NCBI RefSeq assembly: GCF_017832975.1
Contig: NZ_JAFIBI010000001.1
Coordinates: 3,162,001-3,226,000, forward strand
Source of the DNA: Arthrobacter sp. PvP023
GTDB lineage: Bacteria > Actinomycetota > Actinomycetes > Actinomycetales > Micrococcaceae
Direction of reading: 5' to 3'
DNA length: 64,000 nt
Position numbers and translations under genes: made by a program. Positions 46,724-56,222 of the stretch are shown piece after piece (the stretch's first letter is position 1; each line of letters starts with the position of its first letter). The notes beneath the pieces are model-generated. The model ran no database searches. It saw only the letters and a list, made by a program, of their open reading frames with translations, and was not told the DNA's origin.

Positions 46724-47030
46724 AGAAAACCTTTCTAGCGGCGGTCTGTGGAATCACCATGCGGGCAACACCACTATGACCCTGTCAAGTCCGTGATTCA
46801 CATCAGGTGCGATCGCGGCCGGCAGAGTCACTAAGTAGAACTGCCGTAGCGGCCGTAATGTTCCCGTTTCCGGGCATCACTACATGCACTTGATTCACGG
46901 ACCCAACCGGGTCTCGGCATCCATTGTCTCATGATTTTCCCAATCGGCGCCTCATGGCGGCGAGCAGGCCCGAATGTTTCTGCCGGGCGGCCGCTTCCTG
47001 CCGGGCCTCACGCGCGCAGAACCGGAGCCA
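46724..47030. other. Intergenic region upstream of sigA
   Basis: No credible gene was seen. It should hold the sigA promoter. Two 11-nt sequences, TCCGTGATTCA at 46790-46800 and TGATTCACGGA at 46891-46901, form an inverted pair with one mismatch, 90 nt apart. Confidence 0.5.
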
Positions 47031-48290
47031 CTAGGCCGCATCCGTTTCAAACTTCTGCCAGGCGGCGTCACGGCGTCCGGCCCACCCGCACAGCGTGCCC
47101 CGACTGACGAGTTCGGATAGAAGTTCAGCCAGCCGGTATCCGGGGTGCACAGCGACGGCCTGGTCCAACAGCGCGTGCGCAAACGAGCCCCTGCCGCGGC
47201 ACCATTCGATCCAGCCGCGTCCTGTCAGGGTGGCCGCACCACCTTCGCCCCCGCCGGCCGCACCGAGCTGCCGCAGGATGACCTCCAGCGTCCGCATCCG
47301 GTCCCAGCGGGGGGAAGCTGGCGCCAGCCCCAGCAGTACATCCCCGTAGCCGGGAACCGGGTATGCAGCATCCCCTACCGGGGCCGCCGCCGGCAGTCCG
47401 CCCAGGGGCGGTGTCACCACCGGCAGGTCGCCGTGCGGCTGGAAAATCCCGAAGTCCTCGGCGCCCTGGTCCGCGGCCTGCCGGCCCGCCGCACTCATCA
47501 CCAGCACAGCGTCACGCCAGTGGGGGACACGAAGGGAAGCGCGGAGGTACCCGGCCAGCCCGGCCGGAAGCTGCCACCCTGCTTCAGCCGCCAGCACGCA
47601 ATCCCAGACATCCAGAACCTTCGCGAACTGGGACCGGCTCCCCCGCAGCGCCGCAAGTTCCCTTGCCCACCGCTCTTCCGATTCCAGCACGGCCGCATCG
47701 GCCTGCGCCGCCGTCGGCGGGGCAACTGCCGCGGCGGACGGGTCCTCTCCCACGCTGCTCCCCCGGAAGACCATCTCGGCGTTCAGCCTGCTGTCCCTGA
47801 TCTCGTCCACCGGGCGCCCCGGAAACGGGCAGCAGGACGCATCAAGGCAATACGCGTTCCGCCAGAAGGCCTCACCCACATACCAGGCGTCACGGACAGG
47901 ACGCCCGGACAATTCCAGCTCGACCTCCAGCTCCACCAACAGGCACGCCAACGTGCTCTCCGCCGGCTCCCCGGAAGGGAGCGTGCCGGGAGCAGCATCC
48001 GGGCCCTCAGACCATCCCTCGTTGCTGAAAAGCACCAGCAGGGTGCCGTCGGCGTCATGGTCCGCTTCCAGGTAGTCCCTGACAGTGCGCGCAAAACGGC
48101 GCAGCCCGGAACCGGAATCGGATCGGGGCAAGTCCACGCGGAGGGTGGCGCCCAGGCGTTTGCCCTGCATGGTCATGGCCACCAGGCTGTTGGCCGGCCA
48201 ATAGCCAAGGGAGTGCGGAATGAAGCCCAGGATGTCCTCGGGGCCGGAGATGGTCAGTCGTTCTGGAGTCTGTCGTTCTGGAGGTGTCAT
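47031..48290 (-). CDS. DUF4192 domain protein
   Basis: This 419-aa protein begins with the DUF4192 signature: RLTISGPEDILGFIPHSLGYWPANSLVAMTMQGKRLGATLRVDLP. It then has a DxxG-type LLVLFSNEGW stretch and a C-terminal ADQ-rich segment. It is widespread in actinobacteria, with no known function. It has no membrane segments or signal peptide and is transcribed alone. Confidence 0.88.
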   Translation of the reverse strand: MTPPERQTPERLTISGPEDILGFIPHSLGYWPANSLVAMTMQGKRLGATLRVDLPRSDSGSGLRRFARTVRDYLEADHDADGTLLVLFSNEGWSEGPDAAPGTLPSGEPAESTLACLLVELEVELELSGRPVRDAWYVGEAFWRNAYCLDASCCPFPGRPVDEIRDSRLNAEMVFRGSSVGEDPSAAAVAPPTAAQADAAVLESEERWARELAALRGSRSQFAKVLDVWDCVLAAEAGWQLPAGLAGYLRASLRVPHWRDAVLVMSAAGRQAADQGAEDFGIFQPHGDLPVVTPPLGGLPAAAPVGDAAYPVPGYGDVLLGLAPASPRWDRMRTLEVILRQLGAAGGGEGGAATLTGRGWIEWCRGRGSFAHALLDQAVAVHPGYRLAELLSELVSRGTLCGWAGRRDAAWQKFETDAA

Positions 48291-48370
48291 GCATCCAGAC
48301 TTGTACGGCCGGCGCCTGAGGTTAAGAGCCCGCTTTTGCTATGTGGAAACAGCGCCTAATCAGACCGGCG

Positions 48371-49687
48371 TCACTCCAGATTGCGCCGGCGCTGCTGTGC
48401 GAGCGCTTTGAGCAGCGGCGGCACGACAACGCCCTGGGCGGCCATCTGGCGCCGGACCTTCCGTCGGGTGGCGATGATGGCGGCGGCTCCGATGCCGATC
48501 AGCACGAACTGGACGCTCAACGCGATCCGGAACGGATCGAGGCCGTACAGCTCTCCCTGGGAGAAGCCGGTGGCGTGGAGGACGTCGAGCACGAGGCCGA
48601 CGAGGTAGATGGCAACGAGCGCTGCAATGAATCCGCCCACGTTCACGATTCCGGTGGCTGTTCCGATTCGATGGGCCGGATTAAAGGTGCGGGCAAAGTC
48701 GAACCCGATCATGGAACCCGGACCTCCTATGGCCAGCACCACCACCAGGCCGGCGAGCATCCAGAGCGGAGACCGTCCCGGCATGAGTAGCACGGCGGCC
48801 CAGGCAGCCGCCGTCGTGGCTGCAATCAGGAGCACCATCGTGGAGCGGCGAAGGGGGTGGCGGGAAACGAACCTGCCGATCAGCGGACCGGCGGCGATGG
48901 CTGCGGCAACGTAGACGGACATCAGGCCGGCAACCGTGGCTGCATCGAGTCCCTGGGCGGAAATCAGGAACGGGTATCCCCAGGTCATGGCAAACACCGT
49001 GCCGCTGAACTGGATCGTGAAGTGGCTCCATAGGCCCAGGCGGGTGCCGGGCTGCCGCCAGGCGCTGGACAGGGAGATGCCGGTGGCCCTCAGTCCCTGG
49101 CCGGTTTCCGTGGCGGGGTGGCCCGGCGGCTGGTCCTTCAGCACGGCCAGCACCAGGACGACGGCGAGCGCGGACATCGCGGCAAGTGTCAGGAACGCAG
49201 GAGTCCAGCCGGCCGAGTGGAGGATCATGGCAAACGGCACAACGCTAAAGAGCTGCCCGAGCTGGCCCGACATTCCTGTCAGTTGCGTAATGAGCGGCAC
49301 CCTCGCCGGAGCGAACCACAGCGGAATCAGCCGGATCACTGAAATAAACGTCATCGCGTCCCCGGCGCCCACCAGCACACGGCCGAGCACTCCGCCGGGA
49401 ATGTTGTCCGCGAAGGCCAGCTGAAGCTGGCCAAGACCCATCAGGACTGCTCCCCCGGCAATCATGGTCCGGGATCCCAGGCGGTCAACCAGGACCCCCA
49501 CCGGGATCTGCAGCCCTGCGTAGACCAGCAGCTGAAGCACCGTAAAGAACGAGATCTCCGCTGCGGTGGCATGGAACCGCTCTGTCGCTTCGAGTCCCAC
49601 CACGCCAAAGGAGGTGCGCTGGCTGACCGCGACCAGATACGCAAATACTCCGACGGTCCAGATGAGCCAGGCGCGCGGTGCAGTCAC
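48371..49687 (-). CDS. Major facilitator superfamily transporter
   Basis: This 438-aa membrane protein has about 12 hydrophobic segments and typical MFS loops (VDRLGSRTMIAGGAVLMGLGQ after helix 2). The substrate is not recognisable. The start is GTG 49687; a -10 CATAAT lies 6 nt upstream, so the mRNA is probably leaderless, although a GGAGA overlaps the spacer. Confidence 0.9.
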   Translation of the reverse strand: MTAPRAWLIWTVGVFAYLVAVSQRTSFGVVGLEATERFHATAAEISFFTVLQLLVYAGLQIPVGVLVDRLGSRTMIAGGAVLMGLGQLQLAFADNIPGGVLGRVLVGAGDAMTFISVIRLIPLWFAPARVPLITQLTGMSGQLGQLFSVVPFAMILHSAGWTPAFLTLAAMSALAVVLVLAVLKDQPPGHPATETGQGLRATGISLSSAWRQPGTRLGLWSHFTIQFSGTVFAMTWGYPFLISAQGLDAATVAGLMSVYVAAAIAAGPLIGRFVSRHPLRRSTMVLLIAATTAAAWAAVLLMPGRSPLWMLAGLVVVLAIGGPGSMIGFDFARTFNPAHRIGTATGIVNVGGFIAALVAIYLVGLVLDVLHATGFSQGELYGLDPFRIALSVQFVLIGIGAAAIIATRRKVRRQMAAQGVVVPPLLKALAQQRRRNLE

Positions 49688-49693
49688 GTCTCC

Positions 49694-49699
49694 ATTATG
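49694..49699 (-). promoter_or_regulatory. Leaderless -10 element of the MFS gene
   Basis: CATAAT on the minus strand, 6 nt before the GTG start. Confidence 0.45.
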
Positions 49700-49722
49700 C
49701 CCGGTGCTGGCATAAGTCCTAT

Positions 49723-50661
49723 TTATTGACGGGGCTCTTCGCGGGCGAGATAGGCCTCCACTGCGGCGCCCAGCGCATCAGCATTCGGCAGTTCATCGTT
49801 TTCATCGGCCAGCAAGGACCGCCGTACCGTGCCCTCGGCCTTCTCGTCGTAACGGGTCTCCAGGCGTGAAACCACCTGCTGGACTTCCTCGGAGGCCTCG
49901 AGCTGCTCGGCGATCTGGCGCCCCACTTCGCGGCCGGCCTCCCGCAGGCGGTCAGTCGGCAGCATCAGTGACGTGGCTGCACCGAGATACTCAAGGCCGG
50001 CCACGGCTGCGTTGGGGTATTCGGCTTCAGCGAGGTAATGCGGAACGTGGATGACGTACCCGGCAATATTTCGGCCGGCTTCGGTGAGGCGCAGTTCAAG
50101 GATGTGGCCCACTGCCGCGGGCACCTCCACCGTGGGTTTCCAGACCGAGATCCCTTCGATGAGCTCCGGGCGGTTGCCGTGAACGGTGACTCCCACCGGC
50201 CGGGTGTGGGGAACAGGCATCGGGATGGAATGGATCCAGGTCGCCAGGTTCACATCAAGGTGCTCGACGATCCGTACGACGGCGCGGGCGAACCGCTCCC
50301 ACTGCAGGTCCGGCTCGAAGCCGGCGAGGAACAGGAACGGCTTGCCCAGCCCGTCAACCAGCCGGTACAAGGCCAGGCTGGGGGCCTGGTAATCCTGGAG
50401 GTGGTCCTCCACGAACGTGACGTGCGGCCGGCGCGAGCGGTAGTCGATCAACTGGTCGGCATCAAAGGCGGCCACGACCTCCGACTCGAGAGTGTCCAGC
50501 AGCTCGGAGGTAATCTGTTTGACCACGTGACCGGCGTCCGCGAATCCCGTGAAGCCCATCACCAGATTGAGCCCGCGGAGTTCCGGGTTGTCGAACAGCT
50601 CGGCGTTGCTCACATAGAGAGCATCGGGGTCCAGCAGGGAGCCGGAAATCCGTTCAAGCAC
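49723..50661 (-). CDS. PAC2-family protein
   Basis: This 312-aa protein matches the PAC2 family (proteasome assembly chaperone 2-like): GLNLVMGFTGFADAGHVVKQITSELLDTL near the start, then FLFLAGFEPDLQWERFARAV and GVTVHGNRPELI. In actinobacteria PAC2 proteins are common and of uncertain role. The start GTG 50661 has AAGGA 7 nt upstream; the frame extends further without support. Confidence 0.85.
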   Translation of the reverse strand: MLERISGSLLDPDALYVSNAELFDNPELRGLNLVMGFTGFADAGHVVKQITSELLDTLESEVVAAFDADQLIDYRSRRPHVTFVEDHLQDYQAPSLALYRLVDGLGKPFLFLAGFEPDLQWERFARAVVRIVEHLDVNLATWIHSIPMPVPHTRPVGVTVHGNRPELIEGISVWKPTVEVPAAVGHILELRLTEAGRNIAGYVIHVPHYLAEAEYPNAAVAGLEYLGAATSLMLPTDRLREAGREVGRQIAEQLEASEEVQQVVSRLETRYDEKAEGTVRRSLLADENDELPNADALGAAVEAYLAREEPRQ

Positions 50662-50978
50662 GGCATGTTCCTTTCGCAGTGGCGGCGGAGGCGGGTTCGT
50701 CAACACTATGGGTGGGGGGATCCGCGCAGATCCGCCGGATATTTTCTACAACGCACCGGCCGGCCGAAGCATTCCGCCACGGCGGCGCGCACCGGCAATG
50801 TGCTGCAGGTCTCATCAGATTCAGTGCGGCCGGGGCGGAGAGACTACGATCGGAACTGGCCCTACGCACGCCTTGCAGACACCGGGTTGCGTCTCAAGCC
50901 GACAACGGCCTGTTCCATGGCGGGGCGCCAAACATGCGATTCCTGCCGAAAATCACAGAGAATTGAGGACTGATCCTC
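50662..50978. other. Divergent intergenic region PAC2 / pepA
   Basis: No gene was seen. It should contain both divergent promoters; a TACGAT at 50845-50850 is a possible -10 for pepA. A TTCTACA half-site at 50744-50750 lacks its partner. Confidence 0.4.
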
Positions 50979-52505
50979 GTGGTCAAGAATACTGAAATCA
51001 AACTTAGCGTCATTGCGCGTGACGTTAAGAAGTCGCCCGCGGACGCCCTGGTCATTGGCGTGGCCCAGGGACCCGACGGTCCCGTGTTGCTGGACAACCC
51101 GCTGACGGCCAAGTCTGCCGAGGCCATCGCGGAGTCCCTGAAGGTTCTTGGCCTCACCGGCGCGGCTGACCAGGTCCACAGGCTGCCCGGTCTTCCCGAA
51201 GCAGGCGCCTCCGTCCTGGTGCTCGCAGGTGTCGGCAAGCCCGGCGCCGGCGGAAAACTCACGGAAGAGGCGCTGCGCCGCGCAGCCGGTTCCGCAGTCC
51301 GCCAGCTTGCCGGTCTCACCACGGTGACGCTGGCGCTTCCGACGGCGTCCCCTGCCGACGTCGCGGCCATCGCCGAGGGCGCCGCCATGGGTTCGTACTC
51401 GTTCACCGAACACCGTTCGGAAGCCAACGGCCGCAAGGAACCAGTGAAGAACGTGGTGATCTTCACCGACTTCGCTGCCGACAAGGATCTGCAGCCCCTG
51501 CTGAACCGCTCGGCCCAGATCGGGAAGGCAGTCAACGCAACCCGTTCACTTGTGAACCAGCCGCCCAGCCACCTCTTCCCGGAGTCCTTTGCCGATGCCG
51601 CCAAGGAACTCTCCAAGGGCCTGCCGGTCAAGGTGACCGTGTGGGACGAGAAGCGCCTCGAGAAGGAGGGCTTCGGCGGGATCATGGGTGTCGGCAAGGG
51701 GTCCACCAGGCAGCCGCGGCTGGTCAAGGTGGAATACGCGCCGTCCAAGGCAGCCGCCAAGATTGCGCTCGTTGGCAAAGGCATCACTTTTGACACCGGC
51801 GGAATATCCATCAAGCCCGCCCTTGGCATGGGTGACATGAAGAGCGACATGGCGGGCGCCGCCGTCGTCCTTAATACCGTGCTGGCCGTCGCCGGCCTGG
51901 GCCTTCCCGTGAAGGCGACTGCGTGGCTGTGCATTGCCGAGAACATGCCCTCCGGGGCAGCGCAGCGCCCGGCGGACGTCCTCACCATGTTCGGCGGCAA
52001 AACCGTCGAGGTCCTTAATACGGATGCCGAAGGCCGCCTGGTCATGGCCGACGGAATCGTGGCGGCCAGCCAGGAGTACCCGGACGCCATTATCGACGTC
52101 GCCACCCTCACCGGCGCCCAGCTGATCGCACTGGGCAATCGGACGGCCGGCGTCATGGGCTCGGACAGCGTCACCGGCCCGCTCAAAGCCGCGGCCGACC
52201 GCGCCGGCGAACTGGTGTGGCCGATGCCGCTGCCGGAAGAGCTCCGCGCCAGCATCGATTCCGAGGTTGCGGACCTGGCCAACATCGGAGAGCGCCACGG
52301 CGGCATGATGACCGCTGCCGTGTTCCTGCGTGAATTCGTCGGCAAGGGCAAGGACGGCGAGCAGATCCCCTGGGCCCACATCGACATCGCCGGCCCGTCC
52401 TTTAACAACGGCAGTCCCTACGGTTACACCCCGAAGCAGGGCACCGGCTGCACGGTGCGCACCCTGGTGGCCTACGTGGAAGACGTACTGGCGGCGTCTG
52501 CTTAA
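50979..52505 (+). CDS. pepA: Leucyl aminopeptidase (M17)
   Basis: This 508-aa two-metal aminopeptidase has the C-terminal catalytic domain motifs GKGITFDTGG, GDMKSDMAGAAVVLNT and the family signature NTDAEGRLVMADG near residue 347. It releases N-terminal residues in peptide turnover. The start is GTG 50979 with GAGGA about 11 nt upstream. A strong hairpin follows. Confidence 0.94.
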   Translation: MVKNTEIKLSVIARDVKKSPADALVIGVAQGPDGPVLLDNPLTAKSAEAIAESLKVLGLTGAADQVHRLPGLPEAGASVLVLAGVGKPGAGGKLTEEALRRAAGSAVRQLAGLTTVTLALPTASPADVAAIAEGAAMGSYSFTEHRSEANGRKEPVKNVVIFTDFAADKDLQPLLNRSAQIGKAVNATRSLVNQPPSHLFPESFADAAKELSKGLPVKVTVWDEKRLEKEGFGGIMGVGKGSTRQPRLVKVEYAPSKAAAKIALVGKGITFDTGGISIKPALGMGDMKSDMAGAAVVLNTVLAVAGLGLPVKATAWLCIAENMPSGAAQRPADVLTMFGGKTVEVLNTDAEGRLVMADGIVAASQEYPDAIIDVATLTGAQLIALGNRTAGVMGSDSVTGPLKAAADRAGELVWPMPLPEELRASIDSEVADLANIGERHGGMMTAAVFLREFVGKGKDGEQIPWAHIDIAGPSFNNGSPYGYTPKQGTGCTVRTLVAYVEDVLAASA

Positions 52506-52549
52506 CCGGCTCCGCCTCACCGGCCCTCCGCAGGGTTGGTGAGGCAGTT

Positions 52550-52593
52550 CGCGGCTTTGTGGCGGGTCATGATCCGTCCGCCACAAAGCCGCG
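52550..52593 (+). terminator. Terminator after pepA
   Basis: A perfect 16-bp stem (52550-52565 / 52578-52593) with a 12-nt loop and no U-tract. Confidence 0.75.
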
Positions 52594-52780
52594 TGACACT
52601 CGACACAAGCGCTCCACAAACGCCGTGACAAGGTGGAGCATGGATAAGTGGTTCGCTAAGGTGAACTGCGGTAGTCACAAATGCAAGAGAACCTGCCTGC
52701 TGGCATAATCACGGCAGAGCAAGTTCCAAGACCAGATGATGCGTACTCTCGTGTCATCGTTCACGCGAGGGAGCGTCTAA

Positions 52781-54163
52781 GTGGCCGATCAGGCAACTGC
52801 GCAAGAATTCGACATCCTGGTACTCGGTGGTGGCAGCGGCGGATACGCCACCGCCCTCCGCGCCGTTCAGCTTGGCCTCACCGTTGGCCTCGTGGAGAAG
52901 GGGAAACTCGGGGGCACCTGCCTGCACAACGGCTGCATCCCCACCAAGGCGCTCCTGCACTCCGCCGAGCTCGCCGACCACGCCCGCGATTCCGCAAAGT
53001 ACGGCGTCAACGTCACGCTGGACAGCATCGACATGAGTGCTGTCAACGCTTACAAAGACGGCATCATCGCCGGTAAGTTCAAGGGCCTGCAGGGCCTGAT
53101 CAAGTCCAAGGGCATCACCGTCATCGAAGGTGAAGGCAAACTCCAGGGCACCGACACCGTCGTCGTGAACGGCACCGCCTACAAGGGCAAGAACATCGTT
53201 CTCGCCACGGGCTCCTACTCCCGCACCCTGCCGGGCCTGGAAATCGGCGGCAAGGTCATCACCTCCGACGAAGCCCTCACCATGGATTACATCCCCAAGA
53301 GCGCAATCATCCTGGGCGGCGGCGTGATCGGCGTCGAGTTCGCCTCGGTCTGGAAGTCCTTCGGCGTGGACGTCACCATCGTGGAGGGCCTGCCGTCGCT
53401 GGTCCCCAACGAGGACGCCGCAATCGTCAAGAACTTCGAGCGTGCGTTCAAGAAGCGCGGCATCAAGTTCTCCACCGGCGTCTTCTTCCAGGGCGTTGAG
53501 CAGAACAACGACGGCGTCAAGGTCACCCTCGTTGACGGCAAGACCTTCGAAGCCGACCTGCTCCTCGTGGCCGTCGGCCGCGGACCGGTCACCGCCAACC
53601 TTGGCTACGAAGAAGCCGGCATCACCATCGACCGCGGCTTCGTCATCACCAACGAACGCCTGCACACCGGCGTTGGCAACGTCTACGCCGTGGGCGACAT
53701 CGTCCCGGGCGTCCAGCTGGCCCACCGCGGCTACCAGCAGGGCATCTTCGTGGCCGAAGAAATCGCCGGCCTGAAGCCGGTCATCGTTGAAGATGTCAAC
53801 ATCCCCAAGGTCACCTACTCTGAACCCGAAATCGCCACCGTGGGCTACACCGAAAAGGCTGCCAAGGAAAAGTTCGGCGACGACCAGGTGGAAACGCAGG
53901 AGTACAACCTCGCCGGCAACGGCAAGAGCTCCATTCTGGGCACCGGCGGCATCGTCAAGCTGGTCCGCCAGAAGGACGGCCCCGTGGTGGGCGTCCACAT
54001 GATCGGTTCGCGCATGGGCGAGCAGATCGGCGAAGCCCAGCTGATCGTGAACTGGGAAGCATACCCGGAGGACGTGGCACAGCTGCTGCACGCCCACCCG
54101 ACCCAGAACGAGGCCCTGGGCGAGGCCCACCTCGCCCTGGCGGGCAAAGCCCTCCACGGCTAA
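52781..54163 (+). CDS. lpdA: Dihydrolipoyl dehydrogenase
   Basis: This 460-aa FAD flavoprotein is the E3 subunit of 2-oxoacid dehydrogenase complexes. It has the FAD-binding GGGSGGYATALRA, the redox-active disulfide GGTCLHNGCIPTK near residue 44, the NAD-binding GGGVIGVEFASVW, and the C-terminal His-Glu region HAHPTQNEALGEAH. The start is a GTG with GAGGGAG upstream. It precedes sucB, the E2 subunit, whose lipoyl groups it reoxidises. Confidence 0.95.
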   Translation: MADQATAQEFDILVLGGGSGGYATALRAVQLGLTVGLVEKGKLGGTCLHNGCIPTKALLHSAELADHARDSAKYGVNVTLDSIDMSAVNAYKDGIIAGKFKGLQGLIKSKGITVIEGEGKLQGTDTVVVNGTAYKGKNIVLATGSYSRTLPGLEIGGKVITSDEALTMDYIPKSAIILGGGVIGVEFASVWKSFGVDVTIVEGLPSLVPNEDAAIVKNFERAFKKRGIKFSTGVFFQGVEQNNDGVKVTLVDGKTFEADLLLVAVGRGPVTANLGYEEAGITIDRGFVITNERLHTGVGNVYAVGDIVPGVQLAHRGYQQGIFVAEEIAGLKPVIVEDVNIPKVTYSEPEIATVGYTEKAAKEKFGDDQVETQEYNLAGNGKSSILGTGGIVKLVRQKDGPVVGVHMIGSRMGEQIGEAQLIVNWEAYPEDVAQLLHAHPTQNEALGEAHLALAGKALHG

Positions 54164-54193
54164 AACCTCCGCCAGCACCACCGCAAGAACCCT

Positions 54194-54236
54194 GAGCTTA
54201 GTGCACCCGGCATGATCCGCAGGGTGCACTAAGCTC
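54194..54236. terminator. Hairpin between lpdA and sucB
   Basis: A perfect 15-bp stem (54194-54208 / 54222-54236) with a 13-nt loop. No U-tract; it could be a terminator, an attenuator or an operator. Confidence 0.6.
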
Positions 54237-54289
54237 GAACACGGCAGCAATCATCCGCACTAAAGATCAATAAGGAGAACGGGGACGAC

Positions 54290-56035
54290 ATGTCTGAATC
54301 CGTTAACTTGCCCGCCCTCGGTGAGAGTGTCACCGAAGGAACCGTCACCCGCTGGCTCAAGCAGGTAGGTGACCGGGTAGAGGTGGACGAGCCGCTGCTC
54401 GAGGTTTCCACCGACAAAGTAGACACCGAAATCCCCTCTCCGATTGCTGGCGTGATTGAGGAAATCCTCGTCGCCGAAGATGAGACCGCCGAAGTCGGCG
54501 CTCCGCTCGTCCGCATCGGTGACGGCTCCGGTTCCGCCGGCGCTTCCGAAGAAGCTGCCCCCGCAGAGCAGGCGCCGGCTGAAGAAGCACCTGCCGCTGA
54601 AGAGGCACCCTCCACCGAGGCGCCCGCACCGGCTGAAGCCCCCGCCGCCGAGGCCGCCCCCGCAGCTTCCGGCGAAAGCCATGAAGTAACCCTTCCGGCC
54701 CTCGGCGAATCCGTCACCGAAGGCACCGTGACCCGCTGGCTCAAGGCCGTCGGCGACTCCGTCGAAGTTGACGAGCCGCTGCTCGAGGTATCCACCGACA
54801 AGGTGGACACCGAGATCCCGTCCCCGGTTGCCGGCACCCTGCAGGAAATCCGCGTCAACGAGGACGAGACCGCCGAGGTCGGTTCCGTTCTGGCCGTTAT
54901 CGGCTCCGGCGCTGCTGCCCCGGCCGCCGCTCCGGCAGCGCCGGCCCCCCAGCAGGAAGCGCCCGCTGCCGAGGCTCCGAAGCAGGAGGCCCCCGCCGCA
55001 GCTCCCGCAGCCCCGTCTGCCGCTCCCGCCAAGGAAGAAGCTCCGGCTGCTCCCAAGCAGGAGGCCCCGGCTGCACCGGCGGCGGAATCCGCGGCCCCGG
55101 CCGAATCCGGCTACGTCACTCCCCTGGTGCGCAAACTCGCCAACCAGCAGGGCGTGGATATCTCGTCGCTGACCGGCACCGGCGTGGGCGGACGCATCCG
55201 CAAGCAGGACGTGCTCGCTGCCGCCGAGGCCAAGGCTGCTCCCGCCGCCGCAGCGCCGGCCGCTTCCAAGCAGGCTGCCCCGGCTTCTGCTCCGACGGCA
55301 GCCGAATCGTCACTGCGCGGCACTGTGCAGAAGGCACCGCGCATCCGTCAGGTCATTGCCCGCCGCATGCGTGAGTCCCTGGACATCTCCACCCAGCTGA
55401 CGCAGGTCCACGAAGTGGACATGACCAAGATTGCCAAGCTGCGCCTCAAGGCCAAGAACTCCTTCCAGGCCCAGAACGGCGTGAAGCTCACCTTCCTGCC
55501 GTTCATCGCCAAGGCAGTCGCGGAGGCCCTGAAGCAGCACCCGAAGGTGAACGCTGCCTACGACGAGGACAAGCAGGAAATCACCTACCACAACGCCGAG
55601 CACCTGGCTATCGCCGTGGACACCGACAAGGGCCTCCTTGTTCCGGTCATCTCCGACGCCGGCAGCCTGAACCTCGCCGGCCTGGCCGGGAAAATCGCAG
55701 ACGTGGCAAACCGTACCCGCGACGGCAAGATCGGCCCGGACGAGCTGTCCGGCGGCACGTTCAGCATCACCAACATCGGTTCCGTTGGCGCCCTGTTCGA
55801 CACCCCGATCATCAACCAGCCGCAGGTCGGCATTCTGGGCACGGGTGCGATCGTCAAGCGCCCCGTGGTGGTCACGGACGAAAACGGTGACGACTCGATC
55901 GCCATCCGCTCCATGATGTACCTCTCGCTGACGTACGACCACCGCCTGGTGGACGGCGCCGACGCAGGACGCTTCCTGCAGACCCTCAAGGCCCGCCTTG
56001 AGGCCGGCGCCTTCGAGGCGGACCTGGGGCTGTAG
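54290..56035 (+). CDS. sucB: 2-oxoacid dehydrogenase E2 (dihydrolipoamide succinyl/acetyltransferase)
   Basis: This 581-aa protein has two lipoyl domains with the lipoylation motif [10 protein letters not shown] (lysines near 43 and 170), Ala/Pro/Glu-rich linkers, a subunit-binding domain at about 275-310 ([34 protein letters not shown]) and a catalytic core ending in [14 protein letters not shown] near 550 (His, Asp of the active site). Annotated as 2-oxoglutarate E2 in relatives; in actinobacteria it may serve both the pyruvate and 2-oxoglutarate complexes. It follows lpdA; lipB for its lipoylation lies about 7.5 kb downstream. Confidence 0.93.
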   Translation: MSESVNLPALGESVTEGTVTRWLKQVGDRVEVDEPLLEVSTDKVDTEIPSPIAGVIEEILVAEDETAEVGAPLVRIGDGSGSAGASEEAAPAEQAPAEEAPAAEEAPSTEAPAPAEAPAAEAAPAASGESHEVTLPALGESVTEGTVTRWLKAVGDSVEVDEPLLEVSTDKVDTEIPSPVAGTLQEIRVNEDETAEVGSVLAVIGSGAAAPAAAPAAPAPQQEAPAAEAPKQEAPAAAPAAPSAAPAKEEAPAAPKQEAPAAPAAESAAPAESGYVTPLVRKLANQQGVDISSLTGTGVGGRIRKQDVLAAAEAKAAPAAAAPAASKQAAPASAPTAAESSLRGTVQKAPRIRQVIARRMRESLDISTQLTQVHEVDMTKIAKLRLKAKNSFQAQNGVKLTFLPFIAKAVAEALKQHPKVNAAYDEDKQEITYHNAEHLAIAVDTDKGLLVPVISDAGSLNLAGLAGKIADVANRTRDGKIGPDELSGGTFSITNIGSVGALFDTPIINQPQVGILGTGAIVKRPVVVTDENGDDSIAIRSMMYLSLTYDHRLVDGADAGRFLQTLKARLEAGAFEADLGL

Positions 56036-56077
56036 TCCCCAGTAGTGAACATACGGTACGTAACAGGCAGTACCGAA

Positions 56078-56131
56078 ACAACGGCGGCGCAGGCACCGGT
56101 GGCAACACCGGAAGTCCTGCGCCGCCGTTGT
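56078..56131 (+). terminator. Terminator after sucB
   Basis: A perfect 16-bp stem (56078-56093 / 56116-56131) with a 22-nt loop. Confidence 0.75.
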
Positions 56132-56132
56132 C

Positions 56133-56158
56133 GTGGTGACCACGTTTTGGTTACCAAA
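56133..56158. promoter_or_regulatory. Twin palindromes with GGTNACC core
   Basis: GTGGT-G-ACCAC (56133-56143) and TTTGGT-T-ACCAAA (56146-56158) are both perfect, with centres 14 bp apart. They lie upstream of operator box 4 and the small membrane protein gene. Confidence 0.4.
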
Positions 56159-56184
56159 TCGTCGCCGTTCCGTTCCGCGGGGCT

Positions 56185-56201
56185 TACTACGAAGCGTAGA
56201 A
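56185..56201. promoter_or_regulatory. Operator box 4, unlinked copy of the cyd/BlaI box
   Basis: On the minus strand it reads TTCTACGCTTCGTAGTA, identical to box 1 at 16 of 17 positions. It covers the expected -35 region of the promoter whose -10 is TAGACT at 56211-56216. Confidence 0.7.
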
Positions 56202-56210
56202 CCGACTGGC

Positions 56211-56216
56211 TAGACT
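56211..56216 (+). promoter_or_regulatory. Leaderless -10 element of the small membrane protein
   Basis: TAGACT followed by 6 nt and the ATG at 56223; no Shine-Dalgarno sequence. Confidence 0.55.
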
Positions 56217-56222
56217 GGGCCC

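Noticed and set aside
46835..46840. GTAGAA upstream of sigA as a possible operator box
   Set aside because: An isolated half-site without the TTCTAC arm.
50744..50750. TTCTACA upstream of pepA as a possible fifth operator box
   Set aside because: Only a half-site; the GTAGAA partner is absent at the required distance.
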